40,528 bases of DNA. Origin: Penium margaritaceum (lineage: Eukaryota; Streptophyta; Zygnematophyceae; Desmidiales; Peniaceae). Of this stretch, positions 19,781-30,619 are shown one piece after another; positions within the stretch are counted from its first letter, which is position 1, and each line of letters begins with the position of its first letter. A program made the position numbers and the translations under genes. A model generated the notes under the pieces. That model was not told the DNA's origin. It saw only the letters and a list, made by a program, of their open reading frames with translations, and made no database searches. The DNA is taken from positions 1-40,528 of the forward strand of contig SZWC01023301.1 in assembly GCA_023375785.1 (NCBI GenBank), read 5' to 3'.

Positions 19781-20318
19781 CATCACACCAGATGGGAAGG
19801 GTGCCTTGAGAGTGGATGATCCACCATACCCGCGAAGACCATGGACATGACCCCATAATTGTGGCTCAGTAGTTCTCTGAATTGCTTGGCCATGACCACT
19901 CAATCTAACATTGTCGTTCCCACCAACCTCTTGTAATCTTCTCATTCTCCCTCAGGCAAAGCCCATTCATGGAGTTGTGTGAGTGGTGTGTTGTGTGGTC
20001 TCCATGCCACTCCAAGGGTGTTGCTTTCTTTAACACTGATCAGTTGTAATCAGTGGATAGTGATCAGGCGTAGAGCACTAATGGACCCACCCAGACAGAC
20101 ACCGTGTTCATACTGGGTTGCACTGATGGGTCGTGGCATAATGGCAAGGAGGGTTGCATCGAGCGTAGCCAGTAAGCGATACAATATGTTGCTATAAGGA
20201 TTGGGGTTGTGGTCGTGATGTTTTTTCCACGTGTAGTGCTTGTTTATTCCTTCCACCATGAACTATTGTTATGGATAGGACACTCCTATAATTGAAAAGG
20301 AATCCAGCGTGTCTCGTA

Positions 20319-20571
20319 CACACACAAAGCATGGTGTTGTGACAATCACTTTGTGCATGCTTTTGCGAGGAGAAAAGTGAAATATGCGTCTAGGTCGACA
20401 TAGACATGGAACGGGTTCATTTCTTGACAAAGGTACTCGTGCACAAAAAGTTCATGATGGCCATGCATTCTTCTAGGCCTCGATCTTTGCATAAGGGTGG
20501 CTATGAGTGGGATGTCTGCGCATGGACTATTGGGCATCTTGTTGCACGCTCGTGCCACATCTACATGCGTA
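20319..20571. repeat. First copy of a 253-bp repeat flanking a gap
   Basis: Identical by eye to 20596-20848, starting CACACACAAAGCATGG and ending ACATGCGTA. The 24 N's follow directly. Confidence 0.97.
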
Positions 20572-20595
20572 NNNNNNNNNNNNNNNNNNNNNNNN
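20572..20595. other. Assembly gap (24 N)
   Basis: A run of N with the same 253-bp sequence on both sides. It is most simply an unmerged contig overlap. Confidence 0.98.
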
Positions 20596-20848
20596 CACAC
20601 ACAAAGCATGGTGTTGTGACAATCACTTTGTGCATGCTTTTGCGAGGAGAAAAGTGAAATATGCGTCTAGGTCGACATAGACATGGAACGGGTTCATTTC
20701 TTGACAAAGGTACTCGTGCACAAAAAGTTCATGATGGCCATGCATTCTTCTAGGCCTCGATCTTTGCATAAGGGTGGCTATGAGTGGGATGTCTGCGCAT
20801 GGACTATTGGGCATCTTGTTGCACGCTCGTGCCACATCTACATGCGTA
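20596..20848. repeat. Second copy of the 253-bp repeat flanking the gap
   Basis: Repeats 20319-20571 without visible change and then continues into the Copia-2 polypurine tract. Confidence 0.97.
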
Positions 20849-20879
20849 TACACAGGAATATCACGAGGTCATGGAAGAG

Positions 20880-21060
20880 TGTTGTGACGTGATCCAATCC
20901 CCTTCGTGCACAGGGTTGATTGTGAACACTTGGTCATGTCCAAGCACCTGCTAATCCGTGAAGAGGACCCAAGTCGTGCGAGATCACCTTCAAGTGGTGA
21001 TCCACCAATCTGATTCTACAAGACAGCTACCACACTTCTAAGAAACTCAAGGGGAACTTG
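20880..21060 (+). mobile_element. Start of a Copia-2 3' LTR, truncated
   Basis: GGTCATGGAAGAG followed by TGTTGTGACG copies the Copia-1 arrangement (GGTCATGGGGGAG then TGTTG at 38673-38690). About 45 bp on, GTGAACACTTGGTCATGTCC AAGCACCTGC aligns with the LTR motif GTGACCCCTCGGCTCATGTCC. Homology fades by about 21060. Confidence 0.6.
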
Positions 21061-22173
21061 TCGGTGTCCCTTTTTATCTTGCACCAAGTGGGCATTGTTT
21101 AAAATAAATAAACATTTAATTCCATTTTTTTGTGTCCCACTTGGCACTCTACATCCATGGATTCAAACAGTTACGCGTTTGGATACCTCTGCAATGAGAT
21201 ATGGCCAAACAAGTCATTTTGGACTAGGATTTTGGGAAACGTACACTTCCTTCCTACGTCAACCATCGTGCATCAAAGCAGGTATGCATAAACCGAGCTT
21301 GTGATATTTCAACTCTCTCCACGCATTGAAACTATCGGTGTTCTTGCACCTACATTGCACGCTAGTGCATCAGTTGACTACAACTCATTGTCATATTGGC
21401 GATAGTAGAACTAGGGAGACTGTAGGAATATTGTCGTATACTAAAGTAGGAAAATGTAACAAGGGATACATGGAGTTTTGGAAGCTCCAGTCGAGCGGTG
21501 TTTGCGATGCTGTGATATGCTAATTCCAACAACACGACAAATGAGTCAGGGGAGGAGGGCTAAAAAACTTCAGCCGGGCCATTTTAAAGTCATGCGTCAT
21601 CAATAAGCCCATTGATTACTATCCCAATAATTTCAAAAGTTCAAATGTTTTCCATGAAACTTCTTGAAATTATTCAGGATCATCACAACCTTCTGGAGTT
21701 TTTAGAGGTCGGGATAGGTGGCCAGAATTTCCTAGGCCAAACACATGTTGTACAATGCACCAGGGCCCTAATGCTTGAAAATACAAGTCGCCTTTCCTTG
21801 TTGGAAATGTCCCATGATATATCATTGAATGTGTACTCGGTGTCCTTGTCCTCTTCCATAGGTGGTGTTGGATGAATGTTAATGCTAGGGAAGTGCTCGT
21901 GTGGATGTTAGATTGTAATTCTGTTTATGTGGAACACCGGGTAAATACAAATCTGAAAGTCTCTAACCGTGAACGGCACTCATTACATGGGGTTGAATGC
22001 CGCGTTGTCCTCCCCCGATTGTTTGACATTTGCCGAGTTGAGTATGATGTGATCACTAAGAAATGTTCTGGAACTTTTCGTATGTTTGTTAGTTGCCTGC
22101 TTCATCGTTGCTTTGGCCTTTGTCAACACGATGATGTTCTTATCCCATATGATTTGGAGGTCTTAGCGCTAGA
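21061..22173. other. No gene recognised
   Basis: Mixed AT-rich sequence. A 107-codon frame at 21872-22195 (plus) has no recognisable motif and runs into the gypsy LTR, so it is not called. Confidence 0.55.
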
Positions 22174-22724
22174 TGTTTTACTGAGTGGAACGTAGGTGGT
22201 TAAGAAGGATGAGGTGCCGGAAAACAGATGATTCGAGGAATTGGGACAAGAAGATCATTTGTATCGAGCAATGAATGTACTTCGGTGACAGGTGTCACGA
22301 AAGTCGAGCACGTGTATACAACGGGAATAATCATAATGGGACATATGTTCGGTCCTTGGCGCTTGAGCCGAGCAACGCGTGCCAGCTTGTGCCGTGAGTG
22401 GTTGCCTTGAGAAACCCTGCCAAAAGTCAAGGGGGGGGGGGGCTTGAGAATATTGAGGTTTTATAAAGGTCTAGTATCATCTAAAGGTCTTTCCAACAAT
22501 ACGGAAACATCGATATGGTTCGTGACACTTGTGTCAACCATGGAAAGTGGTCAAAGTTTTCCTAACATTCTGGAACGTAATAGTGAGGATTTTGACAGGT
22601 GGCCAAAATCTCCTCGGCCGTTCGGCGCAAGAATCCCAAGGTTGCCACACAATGGGATACGAATGTACCGAAAAAACCGCCCACTCATGGAGTTTGGGGA
22701 ATTGTGCACGTCGGGGACGAAACA
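22174..22724 (-). repeat. 3' LTR of the minus-strand gypsy arm
   Basis: On the minus strand it runs from TGTTTCGTCCCCGACGTGC after a polypurine tract to CCACTCAGTAAAACA (TG...CA, about 551 bp). Internal parts match the fragments at about 39500-39600 (plus) and 40150-40528 (minus), and its two ends match the truncated LTRs at 27159-27375. It contains a 12-nt G run (plus 22430-22442) and a GCACGTGT G-box-like core. Confidence 0.7.
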
Positions 22725-22902
22725 CTTCCCCCCTTTTATCAGCAAAGTCCATGCACGTTAGGAGAAATAGGCTGGTGACAACAATACTAGCCATCAATCA
22801 AATGATCAACACCACGGAGGTTGTCATGGGACTCCTAGCTGTTGTGTGCGGTCTTGTAGCCGTACCATTTTACCATGTATTCGGTAATTTTTTCATAGTG
22901 TT

Positions 22903-22999
22903 AATGTGTGACATTATCTTCGATTGCATACTCCATATCCCCGACCACTTGTACCAGAGGTGGTGGTACAACGTCTCTACATGGGAAGTTCATATTGGG
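22903..22999 (-). pseudogene. Chromodomain-like end of gypsy pol (minus arm)
   Basis: Reads NMNFPCRDVVPPPLVQVVGD then MEYAIED. This is the linker and first strand of the chromodomain carried by chromoviral integrases (PPPxLVQVxGDxEYxVExIL). The plus arm has the parallel AAPPHLVQVERDVEYVVQFI at about 39290. Confidence 0.65.
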
Positions 23000-23573
23000 G
23001 TCCTGGTAATTCTTGAGCTTGTAAATGTGGAAAAAGATAATGGATCATCATGGTGTCAGGCAGGCAATGTCAAGCGACATGGGTTGGCATTTTTTCAATC
23101 TCAAATGGTCCCAACAATCAGGATTTTGCAGATTCAGGTCCTCGGAGTTCGATGTTTGTTGAGCTGAGGAGGAAACGGTAGCCAAAACCAAGCACGTCGT
23201 CAGTTTAATTCTGGTCAACCACTGAATTTGTAGCTATTTGTGTCTTGCAAGGGTCTATCATGTTTCTTCTTATACTCTTGAGAAGTCCATATGGCAGGCA
23301 TTGACCGCGCGGTAGTTTCTCTGGCTGTGTAATCCTGTCGGGGTGGCTGGAAGTTTGTCGTAAAACATTTCGAATGTTTTTTTTCAAGTTGCGGTGGAAT
23401 TGGTAGAGTTGAACGCAAGTTCAGCGGTTGGTATTTTGGCCATCCAATAAGTGCCATGCGTCTCATATGATAATAAAAGAAGCTGTTTGGTAATCCAATT
23501 GGCCCACTGAGTTTTCCCGTCAGTCTGATGATGGAACGACGTTGACAGTTAGATATATCTAACGTAGCATATC

Positions 23574-23775
23574 ATCAAGTTGCGTAAGAAACAGCTAGCA
23601 AAGTAGGTGTTTGCGTTACCGATAATGGTATGTTGCATGCCAAACAGCTGTGTGACCTGGCTTAGAAACAGTCGCATTGTTCCTTATGTGGTGACGGTGG
23701 TCATTGTTGGGATGAAGTACAACGTTTTAGAAAACATGTCCTGCACCACAAGGATGTCATCATATCCATCGGGGG
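23574..23775 (-). pseudogene. Ty3/gypsy integrase core (minus arm)
   Basis: Reads DDILVVQDMFSKTLYFIPTM then TTVTT, a stop, and LFLSQVTQLFGMQHTIIGNA. These match VVVDRFSKxxHFIPT and LFxxxVxxLHGLPxSIVSDRD. The first catalytic Asp is present; the second (SDRD) has become GNAN. Downstream remnants (to about 23215) are frameshifted. Confidence 0.75.
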
Positions 23776-23932
23776 CGATGGGTACCCCCATCATGAGGTG
23801 CACACTAGTTTTGACCCGTGGCTCAGTAGGGGCAAGTAATGGTTATAGTACACCGGGTGGCCATGCGTAACGAGGTTTTTGTCTTTGACATCTGTCAAAC
23901 GATTCATAAAAGGATTACACATCGGCCTGCAT

Positions 23933-24012
23933 CTAATTCCACAAATAGTACTTCACCAACTTCTTGAGCATCTTTTCCTCACCAAAGTGTCCACCTGGAC
24001 CGGTGTCATGAA
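23933..24012 (-). pseudogene. Integrase zinc-binding H2C2 segment (minus arm)
   Basis: HDTGPGGHFGEEKMLKKLVK followed by YYLW matches the H2C2 consensus H(D/E)xxxxGHxGxxKTLxxLxxxYYW. The plus arm carries the equivalent HDTSPGGHFGKDRMLKKLAK at about 30640. Confidence 0.85.
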
Positions 24013-24179
24013 TTATTTCGATAGCACACATTATAGTCATTGTTTGGGAGAACGAAGACTTGGTGATTGAATCACCGTCGATAAAAGGGGTTGTCGAACC
24101 ATATGTTAGGTTTTTCGTGCCCACCAAGCCTCCTACATTTGACAAACAATGTGTTGATCACAGCCATAAAATCTGGTTG

Positions 24180-24550
24180 CCGACTTAGACCATCTGCTGG
24201 ATTAGTTTGTCCAGGATGGTGCTCAATGGCACAGTCTAGTTGAGACTCAAGGAAATCCATCCATCGAGTTTGCCAGTGGCTCTGATTTGTCTGGGTATTG
24301 AGATATTCTCGTGCATGCCGATCGGTGTTGACAATCATCGTCGGTATTCCAAGTAGCACCACTGTGTCTTGAACGCATGCACAACTACAAGCATTTCTTT
24401 TTCATGTATCACGTAGTTCAGTTATGGATTGCGCAATTTTCTCGACATGTACACAACCGGCTGTTCTCCATTGTTTTTGTCTTGGAGGATAACGGCTCTG
24501 ATGGCTCAACTAGACATGTCAATTTCCATGGTGTAGTCTACTGTTGGATG
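24180..24550 (-). pseudogene. Ty3/gypsy RNase H (minus arm)
   Basis: Reads AIRAVILQDKNNGEQPVVYM, SRKLRNP, a stop, LNYVIHEKEMLVVVHAFKTQ, then (shifted) NTQTNQSHWQTRWMDFLESQ and HHPGQTNPADGLSRQPD. These are the standard RNase H landmarks (GAVLxQ, SRKLxxxExNYxxxEKELLAVV, LTQxxxSxRQxRWxxFLxxFD, RPGxxNxxADxLSR). There is a single stop in the NYxxHEKE helix, and the first TDAS Asp region is altered to EIDMSS. Confidence 0.85.
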
Positions 24551-24929
24551 TGTAAATCACAAGACTGGTATCAAGGTCAGAGAATTTCTCAGAGAGAGTA
24601 GTATTTATTGTTTATTGTCCCTCCATTATCACTCGGTGTTCTATGAGTGATATTGGGGAGAGGCACTGACACGCAAGTGTAGTCCTTTACGAGCCAAAGG
24701 TCATACTTATAGAAGTCCAAAAGTACTTAAGTGTCAAAACATTGGTAGGCGTCGGCAAATCAGCGACTTCTTGCACCTTTTTTGTTCCACTTTGTTCCGT
24801 CTGTTGCTAGTGACGTGGCACAAAAACCCAATGGAATGGCGACCAAGGCCACGCTTTGAGAGCCGTGAATAAAGTTATCTCTTTGTGAAGTCTTGGAAAC
24901 TTTTCAGATGTTTTGGTCCTGCTCCTCTG

Positions 24930-25340
24930 GGATGCGCCTATACACTATGATATCGTAAAGATATATGGAAATAAATCCATCCAGGTACATGAAAAAAACA
25001 TTGCCGCAAAAAAATGATGTGATGCCATTTGTGAGTGTGAACGGCATGAACGTGAACTCGAAGTGCCTATATCTGGTACATAATATTGTATTCTTGATGT
25101 CCTTATCAAATACGTGGATCCAATGATAGCCACTGGGTAGGGGGTTCTTGCTTGAAATTTAGGTCCCACAGAGTTGGTCAAACAAATTGTGTGCTCATAT
25201 AAGAGGGTAGCGGTTTGTGATGGTGATGTTACTTAACGCTCGGTTGTCCATGCACATCTAGATATTTCCAGTCCTCTGTCACAAAGAGTATAGGTGTTGT
25301 ATAAGGTGACATGGAAGGTCTAACTGACCCCTCAGTGAAC
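24930..25340 (-). pseudogene. Ty3/gypsy reverse transcriptase (minus arm)
   Basis: Reads MCMDNRALSNITITNRYPL, FDQLCGT, YHWIHVFDKDIKNTILCTRY, RHFEFTFMPFTLTNG and FMYLDGFISIYLYDIIVY. These match the RT boxes MCVDYRALNKxTIKNRYPLP, YHQIxVxPEDIxKTAFRTRY, FEFxVMPFGLTNAP and YLDDILIFS. The catalytic YLDD is changed to YLYD, so the enzyme is dead. Confidence 0.85.
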
Positions 25341-26159
25341 ATCACATCCAGTTGCCTTTTGGATTTGGTCAGCTTGTGATTGTTTGTTTGATCTGCCCCT
25401 TTCACCGTAAAAGACTATTTGATGGTCAAGGTTTTTTTTGTGGAGGGAATTTGAACAGCAGATTTCTTATACGGTTTGTGCCCGTGAAAGAAACCTTGCC
25501 TGAGACTGATTTTGTGGTCGCTCACGAGGCAAGTTCTCTAGACCGCTACATTGTGTATCTATGTGAGTTGTAGTAGGAGAGGATTACATAGTCCACGGAT
25601 CTATGGTTGTCTATCAATGCCTTTTCCTCTAAAACACTCTCAGTGCAGTCTGTGAATCTAGTTTTCAAACCATGTTAGTGCTTGCAAAGCCGTGAAAAGC
25701 GCCTCCGTCCAGTAGTGCCAATATCGTTTTAAAAAATTTATAACTCCTGTGTTTTTCTGGTAACAGTATGACCGGTGGGTCGTCCTCGTATCCCTCATCG
25801 AGCTTTGCAATCTCAGGTGTCCTCATATGCGATGAAGTTACTCGCTCGTTTGGGTGATAGGTTCGCGTAGAATCCCCCGACCAAAAAACATTTATGCCGT
25901 TTATCCATGCCTATTGTTGTTTCCCAACTCCTCAGTAGTCCATCAAAGTCGGTGATCGATAGCGTCAATCTCCATCAAAGACGAGGCTTCCATTGACTGC
26001 CACTTTCCTCGCCAAGATAAGAATTGTGGTCGTGGGATTGTCTACCATTGCATTCATGCATCGGAGCCTTGTAGTCCACGCTCTCGGTGTGATCGGCAAC
26101 TATAATCATTCACATAAAGGTCATCCTATATGTAAAAAGCGGTAATTGCTAGATCCATG

Positions 26160-27060
26160 TCTCTATTGGATTCGTTGTTTTAGAAAAAAAACAGAGTTCG
26201 TCTCAGGGGAGGTCGTTGCTGGCCATGCTTTTGCAGAAACGCCGCGTAAACTCCGACACGCTATATTCCGTACACATTGAGGCATGTACCACGTGTCAAA
26301 CATTTTTTTCATCTTCCCAAAGTGAACAAGGGTGGCATGCAATGATACCCCACGTTTTGGGTGTTGTGAAGGAGTTGTGCAATGTGGGATTTCAGTACTC
26401 GAGGAATAGTATGCCTGCGGATAACAATATTCGAGTGAGCCGTCGATCTGGCTCCACATGTCTCTTACCACCGTTTGGTGGCCTTTAGATTGGACCACCA
26501 ACTTTGAGCAATGTCACGTAAAAGCGAGGCCGCGGGGTCGGTTCTATTTTTGTCGTTCTTGACCCCATCGGGAGTGATATGCACATCCAAACTCTTCAGC
26601 GACATCCCGACCATTGCTTCCTTGGAGTTTGTGTCATCGAATGCTTGGAAAATGTCATTCGAATCAATGGTTCACTAGAGAGTTGGAGATTTCTCTCAGT
26701 GAGCCTTGCTTCGTGTGGACAAGAAATCTGAAGCTCCTCTATTGTTGCGTTGATTTGTTTATCCATATGGGTGGTGAGGCTCTTGTAGTCCTGTACCTCC
26801 CATCGTGCCACATGTTGACCCGAAAGGCAGCGGCGGGGGCGAAGGGTTCGTCGAGCCCGAGGGGCTCATCACTGGGCTGGCTCTCGGGTTTGTCGGTATC
26901 ACACCGTTTGACATGAAGGTTGCCACTGCGGGTTGGCTCATCCGGGGAGCATTGGTGCTTGTGTGCTCCTGTCCTCCATTGCTGAAGTGCTCACCGATGA
27001 TTGTTGGTCGTCATCGGTTGTGCTTGCTCTATTCACCATTGTTGTGGTAAGTATTGCAAC
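26160..27060 (-). pseudogene. Gypsy gag region (minus arm)
   Basis: Right to left, frames read NRASTTDDDQQSSVS, a Pro/Ser-rich stretch, ARWEVQDYKSLTTHMDKQIN, ATIEELQISCPHEARL, and later SEFTRRFCKSMASNDLP. The nucleotide sequence around GAGGAGCTTCAGATTTCT aligns for over 100 bp with the plus arm at 27829 on, which fixes it as the same gag. No zinc knuckle was read. Confidence 0.65.
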
Positions 27061-27142
27061 CTTGTGAATGGCAGAGGTGAATTGAGGACTTGTGCAAGGT
27101 TTTTTTCAAGTAGTTAATGCAACAGTTGCCCCTCCGCTACTA

Positions 27143-27158
27143 CTGGGTTTTGATACCA
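27143..27158 (-). other. Primer-binding site of the minus gypsy arm
   Basis: The minus strand reads TGGTATCAAAACCCAG. TGGTATCAGAGC is the usual plant PBS complementary to initiator-Met tRNA. It lies directly inside the LTR remnant that ends at 27159. Confidence 0.7.
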
Positions 27159-27258
27159 GGCACTACACCGAGCATAACATAGTAGGTTCACACCGACTAG
27201 GTACTACACAATAGACGCCTCAAGGAATTAGGACAAATGGATTTTTTTACTAAATAGT
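27159..27258 (-). repeat. Truncated 5' LTR of the minus gypsy arm
   Basis: The minus-strand sequence CCTAATTCCTTGAGGCGTCTA to CTATGTTATGCTCGGTGTAG aligns with the last 75 bp of the 22174-22724 LTR and with 27294-27375 on the other strand. The 5' part of the LTR is missing. Confidence 0.6.
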
Positions 27259-27324
27259 AAGTGCTTCATCCCCAACGTACACAATTCCTTGACATCCATT
27301 TATCCCAACTCCTTAAATCGTCTA
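27212..27324. repeat. Imperfect palindrome at the centre of the inverted gypsy pair
   Basis: The 31-bp arms 27212-27242 and 27294-27324 are inverted copies with about seven mismatches around a 51-bp centre. Weaker matching continues outward on both sides for about 40 bp. The arms are the same LTR segment in opposite orientation. Confidence 0.8.
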
Positions 27325-27377
27325 TTTTCCTTTACCTCGTCCCTATGAACTGCCTACATTCCGCTCAGTTTAGCACT
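27262..27377 (+). repeat. Internally deleted 5' LTR of the plus gypsy arm
   Basis: TGCTTCATCCCCAACGTACA CAATTCC matches the start of the 22724 LTR, and CCTACATTCCGCTCAG...TAGCA matches its end. Only about 115 bp remains of about 550, so the middle is deleted. Confidence 0.6.
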
Positions 27378-27389
27378 TGGTATTGGAGC
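27378..27389 (+). other. Primer-binding site of the plus gypsy arm
   Basis: TGGTATTGGAGC differs at two bases from the plant initiator-Met PBS TGGTATCAGAGC, 2 bp after the LTR end. Confidence 0.65.
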
Positions 27390-27479
27390 GCATTGCCGAT
27401 GGAGGAGCAACCAATGTATTAACTACCTGGCAACAACCTTGCATTAGACTTTGACGCATCTTCACCATTCAGAAGCTCA

Positions 27480-28700
27480 CAAATCACACGGTGACAATAG
27501 TGAATGGAGCAAGCGTGATGGACGACAAGCAGCATTCACAGACAAATACTATTGCGATGGAGGGTTTACAGTACAAAAATAACGATAATCTCCATATGAA
27601 CGACAACTTTCGGGACTAATGATGGAAAACCAAGAAACCTAGCGGCCAATCCGGTGACGGACCCCTTGTAATTGGCAATACCTTCCCCTCCGCTGTTGTC
27701 CATTAGAATGACATCTGGCACAACGGGAGACACCAGCCGGCATGTTTGAATAATTGAAGACCTGTAACAGAAGCCGTCGAGACTCGAGAGCCTGAACACC
27801 ATCTACTCCAATAACCTAATACGGTGATGGAGGAGCTTCAGATTTCTCGAGTACGTGAAGGACTTCTCAGCAAGGGAAGCCTCCAACTCTTAGGTGAATC
27901 CCATATTCGACTGAAACTTCCCCCGCCGTTCGATCTCGCAAACTCCAAGGGACTTATGGTTAGGATGTGGCTGGAGAGTTTGGAGGTGTACTCCACCGTT
28001 GCTTCGGTCAACAAAAGTAGAAAGACTTTCAACCTCGCAGCCTCGCTTTGGCATAGCATGGCTTTGAGTTGCTAGCCTGATCTAAAGACCATAAAACGCC
28101 AGTAGGAGACTGCCGGGGCCAGATAAATAACTACGCGACCATTCCCACGTCGTCGACCGCAGGTGTACCACCTTTCAAGTAAGTAAATCCGACATGGCAC
28201 AACTCTCTCGCGTTGTTGGGAACGTGGAGCGACTTAGAGCAGACTACCCTAGCTCGTTTTAGGATGCCAAACAAAAACTCCAATGCATGGTATAGGCTCC
28301 AATGGCTGTGTGAAAAATCCACTGTGGTGAAGTAAATGCAGTGTTTGCGTGAAATCATCAAGGATGGCAGCCTCGCTCGTGAAAACTCTCTTTCTACTTC
28401 AATTATTGACTCAAGCAAGACGTTTGGAAAGAAATTTCCATTTTTGGCATCCATGACGGTCTTCCGTGAATGATCGTAGCAGCCGACCACATTGAGAGCA
28501 CCGATTACAGCATTTTGATACAAGAATCCAATGGATGGTGGTCCGAAAGCTGCAATTCCTATTGTGGCGGAGGAAAGCCACAGTCAACGCAACCCTTATC
28601 TCTGGTGGAGATCTATGTTGTCAGTCAATGCTAGAGTTGCAGAGATACGCTTCATATCTTGTGAGACTATTAGAAATGACATTAGTGGGCCGAAAAGGGG
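27480..28700 (+). pseudogene. Gypsy gag region (plus arm)
   Basis: Nucleotide-level match to the minus-arm gag (GTGAATGGAGCAAGC, GAGGAGCTTCAGATTTCT, CTCCAACTCT, AAACTCCAAGG). Frames read MEELQISRVREGLLSKGSLQ and FDLANSKGLMVRMWLESLE. There are multiple stops and no zinc knuckle. Confidence 0.65.
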
Positions 28701-28939
28701 GAACAACCATGTAGAAAAAAGAGGGTTCGGGAAGTGGAAGAGGGCAGATGGAAAAACTCCTATCCGGTCAAAAAATCCTGCACCGACAGACCTCCCATCA
28801 GAGCCACACACATGGTTGCAGGGTTCCTGATACTGCAAAGTTAGATGATGGGTATGAGGAAGACCAACCAGCGATATTGCCTCAAGTGCAACGGAGGTGT
28901 TGTGAAAGTCACAGACCAAAACCGGCACAACGAGATGGA

Positions 28940-29035
28940 GGAACTTCTCACAACTTTGTGAGCAACGACACAATAGAGGCCTTGGGTTTGCTGACTCAAC
29001 CAGAAGTTTCTGCAGGAAAACCCGTTCATGGACGA
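28940..29035 (+). pseudogene. Gypsy aspartic protease remnant (plus arm)
   Basis: SHNFVSNDTIEALGL follows the position where retropepsins read DSGATHNFIS. The catalytic DSG itself reads DGG/TTR here and is lost. Confidence 0.55.
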
Positions 29036-29369
29036 TAGCAGATATGCCATCTTTGTGATGCTCTATTACTTCAAAACACAAACCTGCACCAAGTAACGTT
29101 CTAGGGAACTTGTCCAATGAGCAGCTGTAACATCAGCCTTGAGCGAGATTTCCTATAGGCTAACTTCAGGTGGACCTGATCAACGAATCAGTCTACGTCA
29201 ACATTGTTGAGAGAAAACAACATCCGCCTCTGGTTGAGCGACACGCGGCCCGATAATGGTGGGTCCATCGCTTCCTTTGGGAAGTAGCAAAGGCGGAAGC
29301 AACAGAGGAAGCCACGGCAGCCACAAAACACCAATCGAGATCCTTGTATCGATTGGTGACCCTACGCAA

Positions 29370-29770
29370 CACCTTGTATCTATTGTGGATTACAATATGT
29401 TGAACAAAACCACCACCATTAAATGGCACCCTCCTTCGCAAACAGGACAACTTCTTGACCCACTTTGTATGCCTGGAAGTTTTGGCAAATTTGACGTACG
29501 CAAGTATCATAGAGTCTTTGTATCCGGTAGGGACGTCAAGAAGATACCATTTCATACTTTTAGTTAATGATTATGCCGTTTGGACTCATGATCCCACAAC
29601 ATTTTGTACAACGATGGGGACCATTCTCCGCCCGTACCTCACGACTTTGGCGTCCTGTATCTTGGCAAATTTGGGGTGTGGTGTTGTACCATGGAGGAGC
29701 AAAATGGCCATCCCAAAAAAGATCTTTAAGCTTTATAGCTAGTTATTCTTTTTGTAAACACCAAAAGTGC
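29370..29770 (+). pseudogene. Ty3/gypsy reverse transcriptase (plus arm)
   Basis: Frames read VDYNMLNKTTTIKWHPP, FVQRWGPFSARTSRLW and, in the neighbouring frame, FCTTMGTILRPYL. These correspond to VDYRALNKxTIKNxYPLP, PFGLTNAPxTFxxxMNxIxRPYL. It is more decayed than the minus-arm copy. Confidence 0.7.
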
Positions 29771-30084
29771 AACTTCGGTCACTGTTCGATTGAGTTAATG
29801 GGCCACATCATTAACGGCGGACGGATCTTAATGGAGCTGAAAAGGGCGGAGGTGGCCGTCGACTGTCCAATATCTACATGTGTCTAAGATGTCTGAGTGC
29901 TTTTAGGCCTCTGCGTCTGATACCGCCGATTCACAAGGACCATGCTTGAGTGTATGTACCTCTTTCTGGTGTCACTAGTAAAACCACCGACTGGAATATA
30001 GGGGACAAAAAAAGGCGTTCGAATCTTTGAGAGAAACTTTTACCTCAACGCCAGCCTTACCATTGTAAGCTCAGATGGTGGATT

Positions 30085-30430
30085 GCATCATGACCATTGA
30101 TGCGTCTGATCGAGCCATCAGAGACGTTCTCCTTCAAGACAATGGACATGAGGAACAACCGGTCACGTAGAAGTTTACGGGGACCGGAACTCAAGTGCGC
30201 GGTGTATGAGAAACAAACGAGGACTATTATACACACCTTCAAGACATGGCGATGCTACACGGAATGTCGACGATGCATCTTCGCACCGACCACCATGCCA
30301 CCAATCATCTCAATACTCAACCAAATCCAAGCAGTCGACAATCCCAATGAATGGAGTTCCTCAAGTCCAACTTGGACTAGGACATCGAGTACAGACGTGG
30401 AAATGGTAAACTTGCAGATCCTTTAAGTCT
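30085..30430 (+). pseudogene. Ty3/gypsy RNase H (plus arm)
   Basis: MTIDASDRAIRDVLLQDNGH with EEQPV, then LRTDHHATNHLNTQPNPSSR and EYRRGNGKLADPLS. The first catalytic Asp (IDASD) and the TDH Asp are kept. Shifts separate the parts. Confidence 0.8.
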
Positions 30431-30619
30431 GTGACCAGATCTAGTGGACGCGATTGAGCACGTAACTCGTCAACTAAGACCCATACCTTACAATGTTGTT
30501 CGCAAGAGGACACAACGGGTTTAGCAACTACAACAAAACTTCCCTCTGGTTCAACAACCCCTGCTGGCACGGGCAATTTACTCGCCGGGTTGTCGTTCCC
30601 TGAGATGAATCTACGAACA

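Larger units (their letters stand above)
20030..20870 (+). pseudogene. Copia-2 RNase H remnant (interrupted by an assembly gap)
   Basis: Reads VDSDQALSTNGPTQTDTVFI, LGCTDGSWHNGKEGCIERSQ, a stop, and AIQYVAIRIG, matching Copia-1 TDSDWAWSPDGKRRTCYIF and GKQGCIARSTSEVEYVAL. The tail (HFVHAFARRKVKYA, FLTKVLVHKKFM) matches HFVRDLVDRGEIR and FLAKALGRSKFH. The tail is present twice because the segment around the N run is duplicated. Confidence 0.75.
22174..27258 (-). mobile_element. Decayed Ty3/gypsy (chromovirus-type) element, minus-strand arm of an inverted pair
   Basis: Right to left: partial 5' LTR, PBS (27158-27143), gag, protease region, RT, RNase H, H2C2, integrase, chromodomain-like end, polypurine tract (AAAAGGGGGGAAG just before TGTTTCG) and 3' LTR at 22724-22174. 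Every domain has stops or shifts. The same set of domains at matching distances occurs on the plus strand from 27262 on. The integrase precursor order RT-RNaseH-INT-chromodomain identifies Ty3/gypsy. Confidence 0.85.

Noticed and set aside
21872..22195. 107-codon plus-strand frame next to the gypsy LTR
   Set aside because: It runs into the LTR, contains no recognisable motif and is flanked by transposon debris.
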